A DNA stretch of 64,000 nucleotides from Kribbella monticola (GTDB taxonomy: Bacteria; Actinomycetota; Actinomycetes; Propionibacteriales; Kribbellaceae): the NCBI RefSeq assembly GCF_003261635.1, contig NZ_QFXK01000031.1:496001-560000 (forward strand), given 5' to 3'. Positions within the stretch are counted from its first letter, which is position 1; each line of letters opens with the position of its first letter. The notes beneath the pieces were generated by a model that ran no database searches, was not told the DNA's origin, and was given only the letters and a program-made list of their open reading frames with translations. Shown piece by piece: positions 8,399 to 16,536 of this stretch. The position numbers and the translations under genes are program-made.

Positions 8399-9589
8399 GT
8401 GCGTATCAATCGCAAGCTGACGGCGGCCCTCGCCGCCGCGGCCACTGTCGCCGCGGGCCTTATCGCCACCATGGCGGGCCCTGCCAACGCCGTGCCGCCG
8501 ACCATTCCGCTCAAGATCACCAACAGCTCCGGCCGCGGTGATCCGGTCTACATCTACAACCTCGGCACCAACCTGACCACCGGCCAGCAGGGCTGGGCCG
8601 ACGCAAGCGGCACCTTCCACGCCTGGCCCGCCGGCGGCAACCCGCCGACCCCGGCGCCGGACGCCTCGATCGCCGGCCCCGGCAACGGCGGCTCGATCAC
8701 GATCCAGATGCCGAAGTTCTCCGGCCGGGTCTACTTCTCCTACGGCCAGAAGCTGGTCTTCAAGCTGACGACCGGCGGCCTGGTGCAGCCCGCGGTCCAG
8801 AACCCGAGCGACCCGAACCGCAACATTCTCTTCAGCTGGACCGAGTACACGCTGAACGACTCCGGTCTCTGGATCAACAGCACCCAGGTCGACATGTTCT
8901 CGGTGCCGTACGCCGTCGGCGTACTCCAAGGCAACGGCAACACCCTGAGCACGGGTCACCTGAAGCCCGGCGGGTACAACAACTTCTTCAACGCCCTCCG
9001 CGGCCAGCCGGGTGGCTGGGCAAACCTGATCCAGACAGCACCCGACGGACGGGTACTGCGCGCGCTGGCGCCGACGTACGGCGTGGAGATCGGCGCGTTG
9101 CCCGCGACCGTGATGGACGACTACGTCAACCGGGTCTGGTCGAAGTACAGCTCGCAGACGCTCACCGTCACCCCGTTCGGCGATCAGCCGAACACCAAGT
9201 ACTTCGGCCGCGTCTCCGGCAACGTCATGAACTTCACCAACAGCGCCGGCCAGGTCGTCACGTCGTTCCAGAAGCCCAACTCGGCCAGCATCTTCGGCTG
9301 CGCGGGCCTGCTCGACGCGCCCAACGATCTCGTCCGCGGACCGATCTCCCGCACGCTGTGCGCTGGCTACAACCGGTCCACGTTGCTGACCAACCCCAAC
9401 CAGCCCGACGCGAACGACTCAGGCTTCTACCTCGACAACGTCACCAACCACTACTCGCGCAAGATCCACGCCCAGATGGCCGACGGCAAGGCGTACGGGT
9501 TCGCCTTCGACGACGTCGGCAACCACGAGGCCCTGGTCCACGACGGCAACCCGCAAACGGCGTACATCACCCTCGACCCGTTCAACTGA
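8399..9589 (+). CDS. secreted GH64 family beta-1,3-glucanase
   Basis: Extracellular endo-beta-1,3-glucanase of 396 residues. A Sec signal peptide runs through residue 31 (basic start RINRK, Ala-rich core, cleavage after GPANA). The mature part is a single GH64 domain: IPLKITNSSGRGDPVYIYNLG, a long beta-rich region with SGRVYFSYGQKLVFKL, NRNILFSWTEYTLNDSGLWINSTQVDMF (split here for reading) and the C-terminal NVTNHYSRKIHAQMADGKAY with DPF near the end. No carbohydrate-binding module is attached. The start is GTG 8399 behind AGGAGG. A LacI-type operator upstream suggests repression relieved by glucan-derived sugars. Fungal or plant cell-wall glucan is the likely target. Confidence 0.88.
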   Translation: MRINRKLTAALAAAATVAAGLIATMAGPANAVPPTIPLKITNSSGRGDPVYIYNLGTNLTTGQQGWADASGTFHAWPAGGNPPTPAPDASIAGPGNGGSITIQMPKFSGRVYFSYGQKLVFKLTTGGLVQPAVQNPSDPNRNILFSWTEYTLNDSGLWINSTQVDMFSVPYAVGVLQGNGNTLSTGHLKPGGYNNFFNALRGQPGGWANLIQTAPDGRVLRALAPTYGVEIGALPATVMDDYVNRVWSKYSSQTLTVTPFGDQPNTKYFGRVSGNVMNFTNSAGQVVTSFQKPNSASIFGCAGLLDAPNDLVRGPISRTLCAGYNRSTLLTNPNQPDANDSGFYLDNVTNHYSRKIHAQMADGKAYGFAFDDVGNHEALVHDGNPQTAYITLDPFN

Positions 9590-9751
9590 AATCCGACGAC
9601 CCAGCCCCGATCAGGTCGTGCCGAACAACTGGTGCCTGAGCACCTGACGCGTTGACCACCCCGGGTCCCCACCCGCTGCCCGGCCGGGACCCGGGGTTCT
9701 CCACGTCCGCGGCCACCCCTCATCGCTCTGCCGAGGGGGGACGATGGGCGA

Positions 9752-10129
9752 GTGACGACTGTGCTGGTGCCTCTGCCACCCGGGCAGGCGTTCGAGCTGT
9801 TCACCAGCGGCATGTCCACCTGGTGGCCGCTCTCGACTCACTCGGTCGGCAAGCACGAAGCAACCGGCGTACGGTTCGAGGGCGCTGTCGGCGGCCGGAT
9901 CGTGGAGTACGGCGTACAGGGCCCTGTCGGCTATTGGGGCACCGTGTCTGACTGGGATCCGCCCCTCGAGGTGAGCTTTACCTGGCACCCGGGCAGCGAT
10001 CCGAAGCGAGCCGGCCACGTCACGGTCAGATTCCGCCACGTTGCCGCAGGCACCGAGGTCGAGCTCACTCACACCCCCTGGGACGGCTGGGATCACGTCC
10101 TCGACTTCTACGTCAGGCACAGCCGATAG
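9752..10129 (+). CDS. SRPBCC (AHSA1-like) domain protein
   Basis: Small soluble protein of 125 residues with the START/SRPBCC ligand-binding fold. Recognisable are the opening strand and helix VPLPPGQAFELFTSGMSTWWP, the G-GGRIVEYG turn, WDPPLEVSFTWHPGSDP and VELTHTPWDGWD at the end. These match activator-of-Hsp90-homologue-type proteins that bind a hydrophobic ligand. It ends 7 bases before the Rieske oxygenase gene and may be cotranscribed. Function within the pair is unknown. The GTG start is inferred; no strong ribosome binding site is visible. Confidence 0.75.
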   Translation: MTTVLVPLPPGQAFELFTSGMSTWWPLSTHSVGKHEATGVRFEGAVGGRIVEYGVQGPVGYWGTVSDWDPPLEVSFTWHPGSDPKRAGHVTVRFRHVAAGTEVELTHTPWDGWDHVLDFYVRHSR

Positions 10130-10136
10130 TGGGCGA

Positions 10137-11252
10137 ATGGCGAACGCACCGGTCGATCCCGTCGCGCTGGCGGCAACACTCCGCCCCCACGGCGAGTCCG
10201 TCATGCTCCCTCAGGCGGCCTACACGGACCCCGCGGTACTGGCCTGGGAGCGGCGAAACTTCTTCGCAGCGCACTGGACCTGCCTAGGTCGCGTCGACGA
10301 ACTGGCGGCCGGTACGACGCATCGCGCGACCGTCGTCGGCGACGTGCAGGTGCTTCTCACCTTCGGCGACCGCCCGCGCGCCTTTGCGAACACCTGCCGC
10401 CATCGCGGCCACGAGCTCCTGCAGCAAGGCGAATCAGGTCGCCATCATGCGGTCGTCTGTCCGTACCACGGCTGGTCGTACGAGTTGGGCGGCGCGGTGA
10501 AGGCGGCACCGCGGATGGGCGAGTCGTTCGACCCCACGCCGTACAACCTGGTGGAGCTTCCGAGTGAGGTGTGGCAAGGCTGGTACTTCGTCAACGCCCT
10601 TGGTACGGCGCCCGCGTTCACGGAGCACCTCGGCGGAATCACCAGCCTGGTCGCGCCGTACCAGCCGGAACAGTTGACGTTGAAGGCTCGGCACAGCTAC
10701 GAAGTGGCCTCCAACTGGAAGACGATCGTGGAGAACTACCACGAGTGCTACCACTGCCCGTTGATCCACCCTGAGCTCTGCAAGGTATCGCCACCGAACT
10801 CTGGCGACAACTGGAACCTCCCCGGCGCCTGGGTCGGCGGACTGATGGACCTCAGACCAGGAGTCGAGACGATGTCGCTCGACGGGCGATCGCTCGGGAT
10901 CCCGCTGCCAGGTGTGGATCCACGGACCGTCAACTACCTGGGCCTCTTCCCGAACCTGCTGATCTCGCTGCACCCGGACTACGTAATGACGCACCGGCTG
11001 GAGCCGCGCGCACCCGGGCTGACCGGGATCGAGTGCTCCTGGTACTTCCCGGCGGAGGTGACCGATCCGTCGTACGCCGTCGAGTTCTGGGACGTCACCA
11101 ACCGCGAGGACTGGGCCGCCTGCGAGTCCGTCCAGCGCGGCGCCGAGTCCCCACACTTCCGGCCGGGTCCGCTCGCCCCGGCCGAGGACGCCGTCTACCA
11201 GTGGGTCACCATGGTCGCTCGCGGTTACCTGGGCAAGAGCCTGTCACCATGA
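10137..11252 (+). CDS. Rieske non-heme iron oxygenase, alpha subunit type
   Basis: Oxygenase of 371 residues that would receive electrons from a separate reductase. The Rieske [2Fe-2S] ligands are Cys87-x-His89 (TCRHRGHE) and Cys108-x2-His111 (CPYHGWSY). The mononuclear iron site is in ENYHECYHCPLIHPEL, where two His and a later acidic residue should bind Fe(II). The close spacing and the HECYHCPLIHP motif resemble the glycine betaine/carnitine/stachydrine demethylase branch (GbcA-like) more than benzene-type dioxygenases. No beta subunit or ferredoxin reductase is next to it. Start ATG 10137 is chosen because it follows the preceding stop and the frame upstream overlaps the SRPBCC gene. Confidence 0.87.
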   Translation: MANAPVDPVALAATLRPHGESVMLPQAAYTDPAVLAWERRNFFAAHWTCLGRVDELAAGTTHRATVVGDVQVLLTFGDRPRAFANTCRHRGHELLQQGESGRHHAVVCPYHGWSYELGGAVKAAPRMGESFDPTPYNLVELPSEVWQGWYFVNALGTAPAFTEHLGGITSLVAPYQPEQLTLKARHSYEVASNWKTIVENYHECYHCPLIHPELCKVSPPNSGDNWNLPGAWVGGLMDLRPGVETMSLDGRSLGIPLPGVDPRTVNYLGLFPNLLISLHPDYVMTHRLEPRAPGLTGIECSWYFPAEVTDPSYAVEFWDVTNREDWAACESVQRGAESPHFRPGPLAPAEDAVYQWVTMVARGYLGKSLSP

Positions 11253-11337
11253 ATCTCCGGCCGCGACTCAACCTTTCCGGTGGCCAGGCTCATCGGAGTA
11301 GGTGACCGCGGCAGGACTACTGGGGGTAGGGACGACA

Positions 11338-11865
11338 ATGGATCCAGGGCTGGACAAGGAGTTTGCGAGCTTCGTCGACGGGCGGTTCACCGCTCTGCGG
11401 CGGTTCGGCTACCTGCTCACCGGTGAGTGGCACTTGGCCGAGGACCTGGTCCAGACGTCCCTGACCAAGGTGTGGTTCAAGCGCAAGTCCCTGCGCAGCG
11501 CGGCCGCGCTGGAGAGCTATACCCGCACGGTGATGGTCAACACCAACATCCAGTGGTGGCGGCGCAAGTGGAGGGGTGAAGCGCCCACCGAGGTGCTGCC
11601 TGAGCCGCCGGCGGCTCCCTCGCAGTACGGCGTGGTCGACGACCGCGACCAACTGCTCCGGGCGCTGGCCGAGCTGCCCAGACGGACCAGGGCCGCACTC
11701 GTACTGCGGTACTTCGAAGATCTGCCCGATGCGGAGGTCGCACAGATCATGGGCTGCTCCAGCAGCACGGTCAAGAGCCACATCTCCCGCGGCCTGGCCC
11801 GGCTGCGGGAGCACCACCTCCTGACCGACCTGCCGTCGACCGCGTCCACCCGAAAGGAGGGCTGA
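11338..11865 (+). CDS. SigE-family ECF RNA polymerase sigma factor
   Basis: Alternative sigma factor of 175 residues. Region 2 is ALRRFGYLLTGEWHLAEDLVQ with the DLVQTSLTKVW motif. Region 4 is ALAELPRRTRAALVLRYFEDLPDAEVAQIMGCSSSTVKSHISRGLARLREH, read as successive helices ending in the DNA-recognition helix. The spelling matches the actinobacterial SigE-family (SigE70-type) ECF group. The start ATG 11338 follows a GTAGGGA stretch; a GTG at 11302 is in frame but less likely. Its stop lies 3 bases before the next gene, which encodes a one-pass membrane protein and is probably its sensor or anti-sigma partner. Confidence 0.88.
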   Translation: MDPGLDKEFASFVDGRFTALRRFGYLLTGEWHLAEDLVQTSLTKVWFKRKSLRSAAALESYTRTVMVNTNIQWWRRKWRGEAPTEVLPEPPAAPSQYGVVDDRDQLLRALAELPRRTRAALVLRYFEDLPDAEVAQIMGCSSSTVKSHISRGLARLREHHLLTDLPSTASTRKEG

Positions 11866-11868
11866 GCC

Positions 11869-12684
11869 ATGACCGACGAGCTCAAGCACAAGTTCGAGCA
11901 ACTGGTGGCCGATGCGCCGCCGCCGACCGGCGTACCGAGTGAAGGCGTCTTCGAACGTGTCCGAATCGTCAAGCGCCGCCGCAGGGCGACGGCCGGCATC
12001 CTCGCCACCGCCGCCGTCGTGGCCGCCGCGATTGCCGCCGGCAACCTGACCGGCCTCAACTCGGCCCCCGCCCCGGCCACCAACACCCCCGGCCCGACGC
12101 CGATCGTCACCGGGCCGCCGACGATCAAGCCGAGCAGTCCGATCACCAGGACGACGATCGCCGGCTCGGTCAACACGTTGCCGCCGGTGCAGAACTCCGC
12201 AGACAAGCCCTCCGGCGACCCGTCGTCCCCGACCACTCAGTCGTCGTCCCCGGACAAGACCGGCCTCGCGGCCCCACCCGGCCCCTACCAGCTGAACTTC
12301 AGCTTCACGACCTCGACCGACGGTCTGACCGGGCGAATCAACATCACCGCCACTGGCAGCGTGCTGGCACCGGTCTTCGAGGAGGGCGGCAGTGTCACCA
12401 GCAGCAAGTTTCACGACAACCTGCTGTACTCCGAGTACTGGTGGGGCGACGGCACGCATGTCGAGGAGGACAAGTACGGCGGGATGTTCTGCCCGCAGCC
12501 GGATCAGCCTGCGACGATGAAGAAGGTCACCGGCCAGGGGGTCCGGCCGATGACGCACAAGTACGCCAAAGCCGGCAGCTACCAGTTCGCTTACCGGGTC
12601 ACCTACTGCACGCCTTCGGGGCCGGTGAAGTTCGCCCGGGCGTGGGACATCACCGTCTTCGACCCGGCCTCGCCGAAGCCCTAG
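11869..12684 (+). CDS. single-pass membrane protein with external PKD-like domain, sigma-factor partner
   Basis: Protein of 271 residues following the sigma gene with AGGAGG before its ATG. A cytosolic N-terminus of about 40 residues (ELKHKFEQLVADAPPPTGVPSEGVF, then basic KRRRRA) precedes one membrane helix (about residues 44-62). A long Pro/Thr/Ser linker follows to about residue 135. The external domain contains WWGDGTHVEE and, 45 residues on, MTHKYAKAGSYQFAYRVTY, the classic PKD-domain signature of a GDG turn plus H-x-Y-x-x-x-G-x-Y strand. No zinc-binding anti-sigma motif is visible. A role as envelope sensor controlling the sigma factor is inferred from the pairing. Confidence 0.72.
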   Translation: MTDELKHKFEQLVADAPPPTGVPSEGVFERVRIVKRRRRATAGILATAAVVAAAIAAGNLTGLNSAPAPATNTPGPTPIVTGPPTIKPSSPITRTTIAGSVNTLPPVQNSADKPSGDPSSPTTQSSSPDKTGLAAPPGPYQLNFSFTTSTDGLTGRINITATGSVLAPVFEEGGSVTSSKFHDNLLYSEYWWGDGTHVEEDKYGGMFCPQPDQPATMKKVTGQGVRPMTHKYAKAGSYQFAYRVTYCTPSGPVKFARAWDITVFDPASPKP

Positions 12685-12714
12685 GAGAGGAAGTTGTAGA
12701 AGCCGTGGTACTGG

Positions 12715-13746
12715 TCAGGCGTGGTCCGACGTTCCGGTCGTGGCCATTCCCGCGGCTTTGAGATCGGTGCGGAGTTCGCGGGGGAGGGAGAAGACCAGGC
12801 TCTCCTCCGCGGTGGTGACCTCCTGGACCTCGGCATATCCGCGCTCGGCCAGCCAGCTGAGTACATCGCGGACCAGGAGCTCCGGCACGCTAGCGCCGCT
12901 GGTGACGCCGACCGAGTCGACCCCTTCGAGCCACGCCTCGTCGATCTCGGCGGCGTAGTCGACCAGGTAGCCCGCCTTGGCGCCGTGCTCGACGGCGACC
13001 TCGACCAGGCGGACCGAGTTCGACGAGTTGCGTGAGCCGACCACGATCATCAGGTCCGCCTCGGGGGCGAGCTTCTTCACCGCCGCCTGACGGTTCTGGG
13101 TGGCGTAGCAGATGTCGTCGCTGGGCGGGTCCTGCAACTTCGGGAACCGCTCGCGCAACCGGCGTACGGTCTCCATCGTCTCGTCCACCGACAGCGTGGT
13201 CTGGGACAGCCAGACGACCTTCTCCGGATCCCGGACGACGACGTTCGGTACGTCGCTCGGTCCGTCGACCAGGTGGATGTGCTCCGGCGCCTCGCCGCTG
13301 GTCCCGATCACCTCTTCGTGACCCTCGTGACCGATCAGCAAGATGTCGTAGTCGACGGCGGCGAACCGCTTCGCCTCGTGATGCACCTTGGTGACCAGCG
13401 GGCAGGTGGCGTCGATCGTCTTGAGCTGCCGCGCGGCGGCCTCCTCGTGGACCACCGGGGCGACGCCGTGGGCGGAGAAGATCACCGTCTGCCCCTCGGG
13501 CACCTCGTCGGTCTCGTCCACGAAGATCGCACCGCGTGCCTGCAGGGTCTGGACGACGTGCTTGTTGTGCACGATCTCCTTGCGCACGTACACCGGCGGT
13601 CCGTACAGATCGAGCGCCTTCTCGACCGCCACCACGGCCCGGTCGACGCCCGCGCAGTACCCCCGCGGCGCTGCGAGCAGCACCCGCTTGGTCTTCAACG
13701 CGGTCGAGGTACCAGTGGTCTCAGGTTGGGCAGTCACGACCCCCAT
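12715..13746 (-). CDS. ispH: 4-hydroxy-3-methylbut-2-enyl diphosphate reductase IspH
   Basis: Last enzyme of the MEP isoprenoid pathway, an iron-sulfur protein converting HMBPP to IPP and DMAPP. The 343-residue protein has the three conserved cysteines in PRGYCAGVDRAV, DATCPLVTKVHHEA and DDICYATQNRQ. The substrate-binding histidines appear in KEIVHNKHVV, FSAHGVAP and LIGHEGHEEVIGT, and SNSVRLVEVA is the conserved Ser-Asn-Ser block. ATG 13746 or the in-frame GTG 13737 could be the start. It lies on the opposite strand to xseA, as in many actinobacteria, with a two-component system inserted between them. Confidence 0.95.
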   Translation of the reverse strand: MGVVTAQPETTGTSTALKTKRVLLAAPRGYCAGVDRAVVAVEKALDLYGPPVYVRKEIVHNKHVVQTLQARGAIFVDETDEVPEGQTVIFSAHGVAPVVHEEAAARQLKTIDATCPLVTKVHHEAKRFAAVDYDILLIGHEGHEEVIGTSGEAPEHIHLVDGPSDVPNVVVRDPEKVVWLSQTTLSVDETMETVRRLRERFPKLQDPPSDDICYATQNRQAAVKKLAPEADLMIVVGSRNSSNSVRLVEVAVEHGAKAGYLVDYAAEIDEAWLEGVDSVGVTSGASVPELLVRDVLSWLAERGYAEVQEVTTAEESLVFSLPRELRTDLKAAGMATTGTSDHA

Positions 13747-13794
13747 CGTACGGGCCTCGAGCGAACCACCCGACGGGCGTGGCCCATCTCACGG

Positions 13795-14445
13795 CTACTC
13801 CGCGTCAGCGCCGCCAGGCGTCAGGAGCCGCCGCTTGAACGCCTCGGCGACGGCTGCGGCCCGGTCGCTCACGCCCAGTTTCGCGTAGATGTTGAGCAGG
13901 TGGCTCTTGACCGTCGCCTCGCTGATGAACAGCTTGGCGGCGAGCTCGCGGTTGGTGTTTCCGGCGGCGACGAGCTCGAGTACTTCGAGTTCGCGCTGGC
14001 TGAGCGGACCGGCCTCCGGCGTCCGGACGCGGGTCATCAACCGCGTCGCCACCGACGGCGACAGCACCGACTGCCCCTGGGCAGCAGCCCGTACGGCGCG
14101 CAGCAGCTCGGCGCGCGGCGCGTCCTTGAGCAGGTATCCGGTCGCACCCGCCTCGATCGCCGGTACTACGTAACTGTCCGTGTCGTACGTCGTCAGCACC
14201 AGGATCTTGGCCGGCACACCTCGCGCAGCCAGTTCCTTGATCGCCGCCAGGCCATCCATCCCCGGCATCCGCAGGTCCATCAGAATCACATCGGGCCGCA
14301 GCGCCACCGCCAACTCGACCGCCTCGGCCCCGTCCGCCGCCTCCCCCAGCACCTCGAACCCAGGATCGCGCGCAAACATCCCACTCAGCCCGTCACGCAC
14401 GACCGGGTGATCATCGACCACCAGCAGCTTGATCGGCTCGCTCAT
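13795..14445 (-). CDS. NarL/FixJ family response regulator
   Basis: DNA-binding regulator of 216 residues. The receiver domain (1-120) starts with LLVVDDHPVVRDGLSGMF, has the phospho-accepting Asp in DVILMDLRMPGMDG, and the conserved Thr and Lys in LVLTTYDTDSYV and GYLLKDAPR. A LuxR-type helix-turn-helix follows (PLSQRELEVLELVAAGNTNRELA to ATVKSHLLNIYAKLGV). Its ATG overlaps the stop of the sensor kinase gene (ATGA 14442-14445), so the pair is one translationally coupled system. Target genes are not evident; the adjoining membrane protein is a candidate. Confidence 0.92.
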   Translation of the reverse strand: MSEPIKLLVVDDHPVVRDGLSGMFARDPGFEVLGEAADGAEAVELAVALRPDVILMDLRMPGMDGLAAIKELAARGVPAKILVLTTYDTDSYVVPAIEAGATGYLLKDAPRAELLRAVRAAAQGQSVLSPSVATRLMTRVRTPEAGPLSQRELEVLELVAAGNTNRELAAKLFISEATVKSHLLNIYAKLGVSDRAAAVAEAFKRRLLTPGGADAE

Positions 14446-15698
14446 CTGTCGGCTCCGGTGATCGGGATGCGGGCGGAGATCGCCGTACCGGCTCCTGGTT
14501 CGGACTCGATCTGGAGATCTCCTGACAGCGCCTCGATCCGTTCCCGCATCGCCACCAGGCCGAAACCGCCTTCGCTGGTTGATGGTTGCCCGATTCCCTG
14601 ACCGTCGTCGCGAACATCGAGCGCGACCGCGTCCTCCAGATACGACAGGGTCACGCCGACCCGGCTCGCCTTCGCGTGCTTGGCGACATTGGCCAGTGCT
14701 TCCTGCGCAGTACGAAGCAGGGCGACCTCGGCGTCGGCCGGCAACGGCCGCGTAGTACCGGTTGTTGTCACCTCTGCCTCGATTCCGTGCAACTTCGACC
14801 ACCGCCCAGCAACACCGGCGACGGCCTCGCTCAACCGCTCCGCCTCGAGCCCCGTTTGGTTCAACGGCTCCGGCCGCAAGGCATGCACCGACCGGCGCGC
14901 CTCCCGCAAGCTGTCCCGCGCCAACTGGGTCGCCGCGTCGACATGTTTGTGCCAACTTGCCCGATCCGCATCCTCCGTCGCCTGCAACTGCGTGATGATC
15001 CCGGTCAACCCCTGCGCCAGCGTGTCATGAATCTCCCGCGCCATCCGCTGCCGCTCATCCAGTACGCCGGCCTCGCGAGCCTGGTCGAGCAGGCGCTGAT
15101 GCAGTACCGCGTTCTCCGCCAGCGTCGCCTCCAGCCGCCTGTTCGCCTCACTCACCTCAGCCAGCGCCTGGTCCCGTACGTCGTTCTGCCGGGCACCGCG
15201 CCAGGCGTACCAGGCATATCCGCACATCGGCAGGATGTTGGCCGCGAGGACGGCGAAGTACCCCAGGAGTCCGAAGGTGGTGCTCTTGTCGACCGAGGCC
15301 GCCTGAGCTGTCCCCGCAACGGCCGCCGCCCCTGCCACTCCGGGAATCAACCATGGCCACCGGAGCACCCTGAAAACGAGGAAGAATGCCGCCGGTGCGA
15401 AGCATCCGAACCACGGTGCCCGCACCACGAGAACCGCCCAGATCGCGAGCAGTCCGGCGAAGAACACCACCATCGACGTCGTTCGCTCCCGGGCGGCCGG
15501 GCGCAGGGTGAACATCCCCAGCAGCCACAGAGCCGCCAGCGCGCTGAGGCCGAGATCGACCCGCAGGTCGTGCCCGGACCGGACGAACGCGGTGAAACCG
15601 GCGAGCAGCCCCAGCAACACATACGGCACCACGGTCACCATCGGCGACCACACCCGCGGCCTGACAGTCGTCACGCGAGCGGACTCTGGTGACGTCAT
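14442..15698 (-). CDS. NarL-type sensor histidine kinase
   Basis: Membrane sensor kinase of 418 residues. The first 190 residues hold five or six transmembrane helices with short loops and no large external sensor domain, suggesting that it senses the membrane itself or an intramembrane signal. A coiled segment leads to the HisKA_3 dimerisation helix with the phospho-accepting His in MAREIHDTLAQGLTGII. The HATPase domain has the N-box region LLRTAQEALANVAKHAKA and the G1/G2 boxes DVRDDGQGIG and GGFGLVAMRERI. It resembles DesK/LiaS-type kinases. It is cotranscribed with the response regulator and probably the upstream membrane gene. Confidence 0.92.
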   Translation of the reverse strand: MTSPESARVTTVRPRVWSPMVTVVPYVLLGLLAGFTAFVRSGHDLRVDLGLSALAALWLLGMFTLRPAARERTTSMVVFFAGLLAIWAVLVVRAPWFGCFAPAAFFLVFRVLRWPWLIPGVAGAAAVAGTAQAASVDKSTTFGLLGYFAVLAANILPMCGYAWYAWRGARQNDVRDQALAEVSEANRRLEATLAENAVLHQRLLDQAREAGVLDERQRMAREIHDTLAQGLTGIITQLQATEDADRASWHKHVDAATQLARDSLREARRSVHALRPEPLNQTGLEAERLSEAVAGVAGRWSKLHGIEAEVTTTGTTRPLPADAEVALLRTAQEALANVAKHAKASRVGVTLSYLEDAVALDVRDDGQGIGQPSTSEGGFGLVAMRERIEALSGDLQIESEPGAGTAISARIPITGADR

Positions 15699-15734
15699 GC
15701 CATCCTCCCTCGGTCAGCGCCGGGCAGTTCGACA

Positions 15735-16151
15735 TTACCTGGCGGCGAAGACCGACCGCAGATGCTTGCCATTGACAACGACCACCACGCCGATCAACAG
15801 CAGGCCACAGACGCCCTGCTCGATCTTCAACCAGGCCGGAAAGCTGCCGGGGATCGCGATGATCACCACGATCGCCACCACCATGATCGCCGACACCAAC
15901 CGCAGCCGCAGGAAAGCCCGCCCCGACCCTCGCGCCGCCCGGGCCGCGAACGCAGCCATCAGCAGCGAACTCGCCACCACGATGCTGGTCCGCACCCAGA
16001 CCGGTGTCGTCACCATCGAATGGTGGTTCCGCAGCAGCGCAACCGCCACCAAGGTCAGCACGCTGAGCGCCAGATAGCCGCCGATCAGCCCTTTGAACGT
16101 CCGAAACGCAGCCCGCGTCGACGGCCCGTCGATCTCCGTTGTGGTATTCAC
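15735..16151 (-). CDS. four-helix membrane protein upstream of the two-component system
   Basis: Hydrophobic protein of 138 residues, not recognised as a named family. Four membrane helices are visible: GYLALSVLTLVAVAL, TSIVVASSLLMAAFAARAA, VSAIMVVAIVVIIAIPG and GVCGLLLIGVVVVV. The N-terminus is short and polar, and a basic C-terminus (NGKHLRSVFAAR) is expected in the cytosol. It precedes the sensor kinase by 36 bases on the same strand and is likely the first gene of that operon. It might be an accessory sensor or the regulated output. Confidence 0.72.
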   Translation of the reverse strand: MNTTTEIDGPSTRAAFRTFKGLIGGYLALSVLTLVAVALLRNHHSMVTTPVWVRTSIVVASSLLMAAFAARAARGSGRAFLRLRLVSAIMVVAIVVIIAIPGSFPAWLKIEQGVCGLLLIGVVVVVNGKHLRSVFAAR

Positions 16152-16536
16152 CTGAGTCCTTCCTCGCTGAATACCCCAACTGTCGCCGACCGCCTACCCC
16201 GCGCGCATCAACCGACCAGCCGGTTCTGTCAACCAACCGATCGGCTGATCCCACCCGCCGCGCGGAACCTTGCCAAAAGCAAGAAAGGAGCCGCCCGCCC
16301 TGTCCGGGCGGCTCCCCTAGGAGGTGTTCCACTACGTCAAGAATGCGTCCCGAATGCCTTCCACGCAAAAGGTTTTCAAGCATCGCTCCCCCAAACCATC
16401 GACAACGAACTCCCGATTTGCCTCGAAGCCGGCAGACACATCTGCACATCGGAGAAAGTACTGGTGTTTGGTGGTCGGCGGCGCGTTGTCCACAGGCCTG
16501 ACCTGGACTGTCGGTGCGGCACCGTAGAGTCGCGGG
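16152..16536. other. intergenic region between the membrane gene and xseA
   Basis: This 385-base stretch separates two divergent genes and contains no convincing protein gene. It holds a strong GC-rich hairpin (16287-16315) whose run of T residues is on the minus strand, preceded there by an open stretch that could be a small RNA. A small CTTGC/GCAAG stem lies just beside it. The region must also contain the promoters of xseA and of the membrane-protein/two-component operon, but I cannot pick them with confidence. Confidence 0.5.
16287..16315 (-). terminator. rho-independent terminator-like hairpin on the minus strand
   Basis: The arms GGAGCCGCCCG (16287-16297) and CGGGCGGCTCC (16305-16315) pair perfectly over 11 bases with a 7-base loop. 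Read on the minus strand the hairpin is followed by TTTCTTGCTTTT, as expected for an intrinsic terminator. No annotated minus-strand gene ends here, because xseA reads away on the plus strand. Confidence 0.65.

Noticed and set aside
16316..16536. 6C-type small RNA
   Set aside because: A hairpin and C-rich patches are present, but I could not find two loops with six or more cytosines, so the known motif is not supported.
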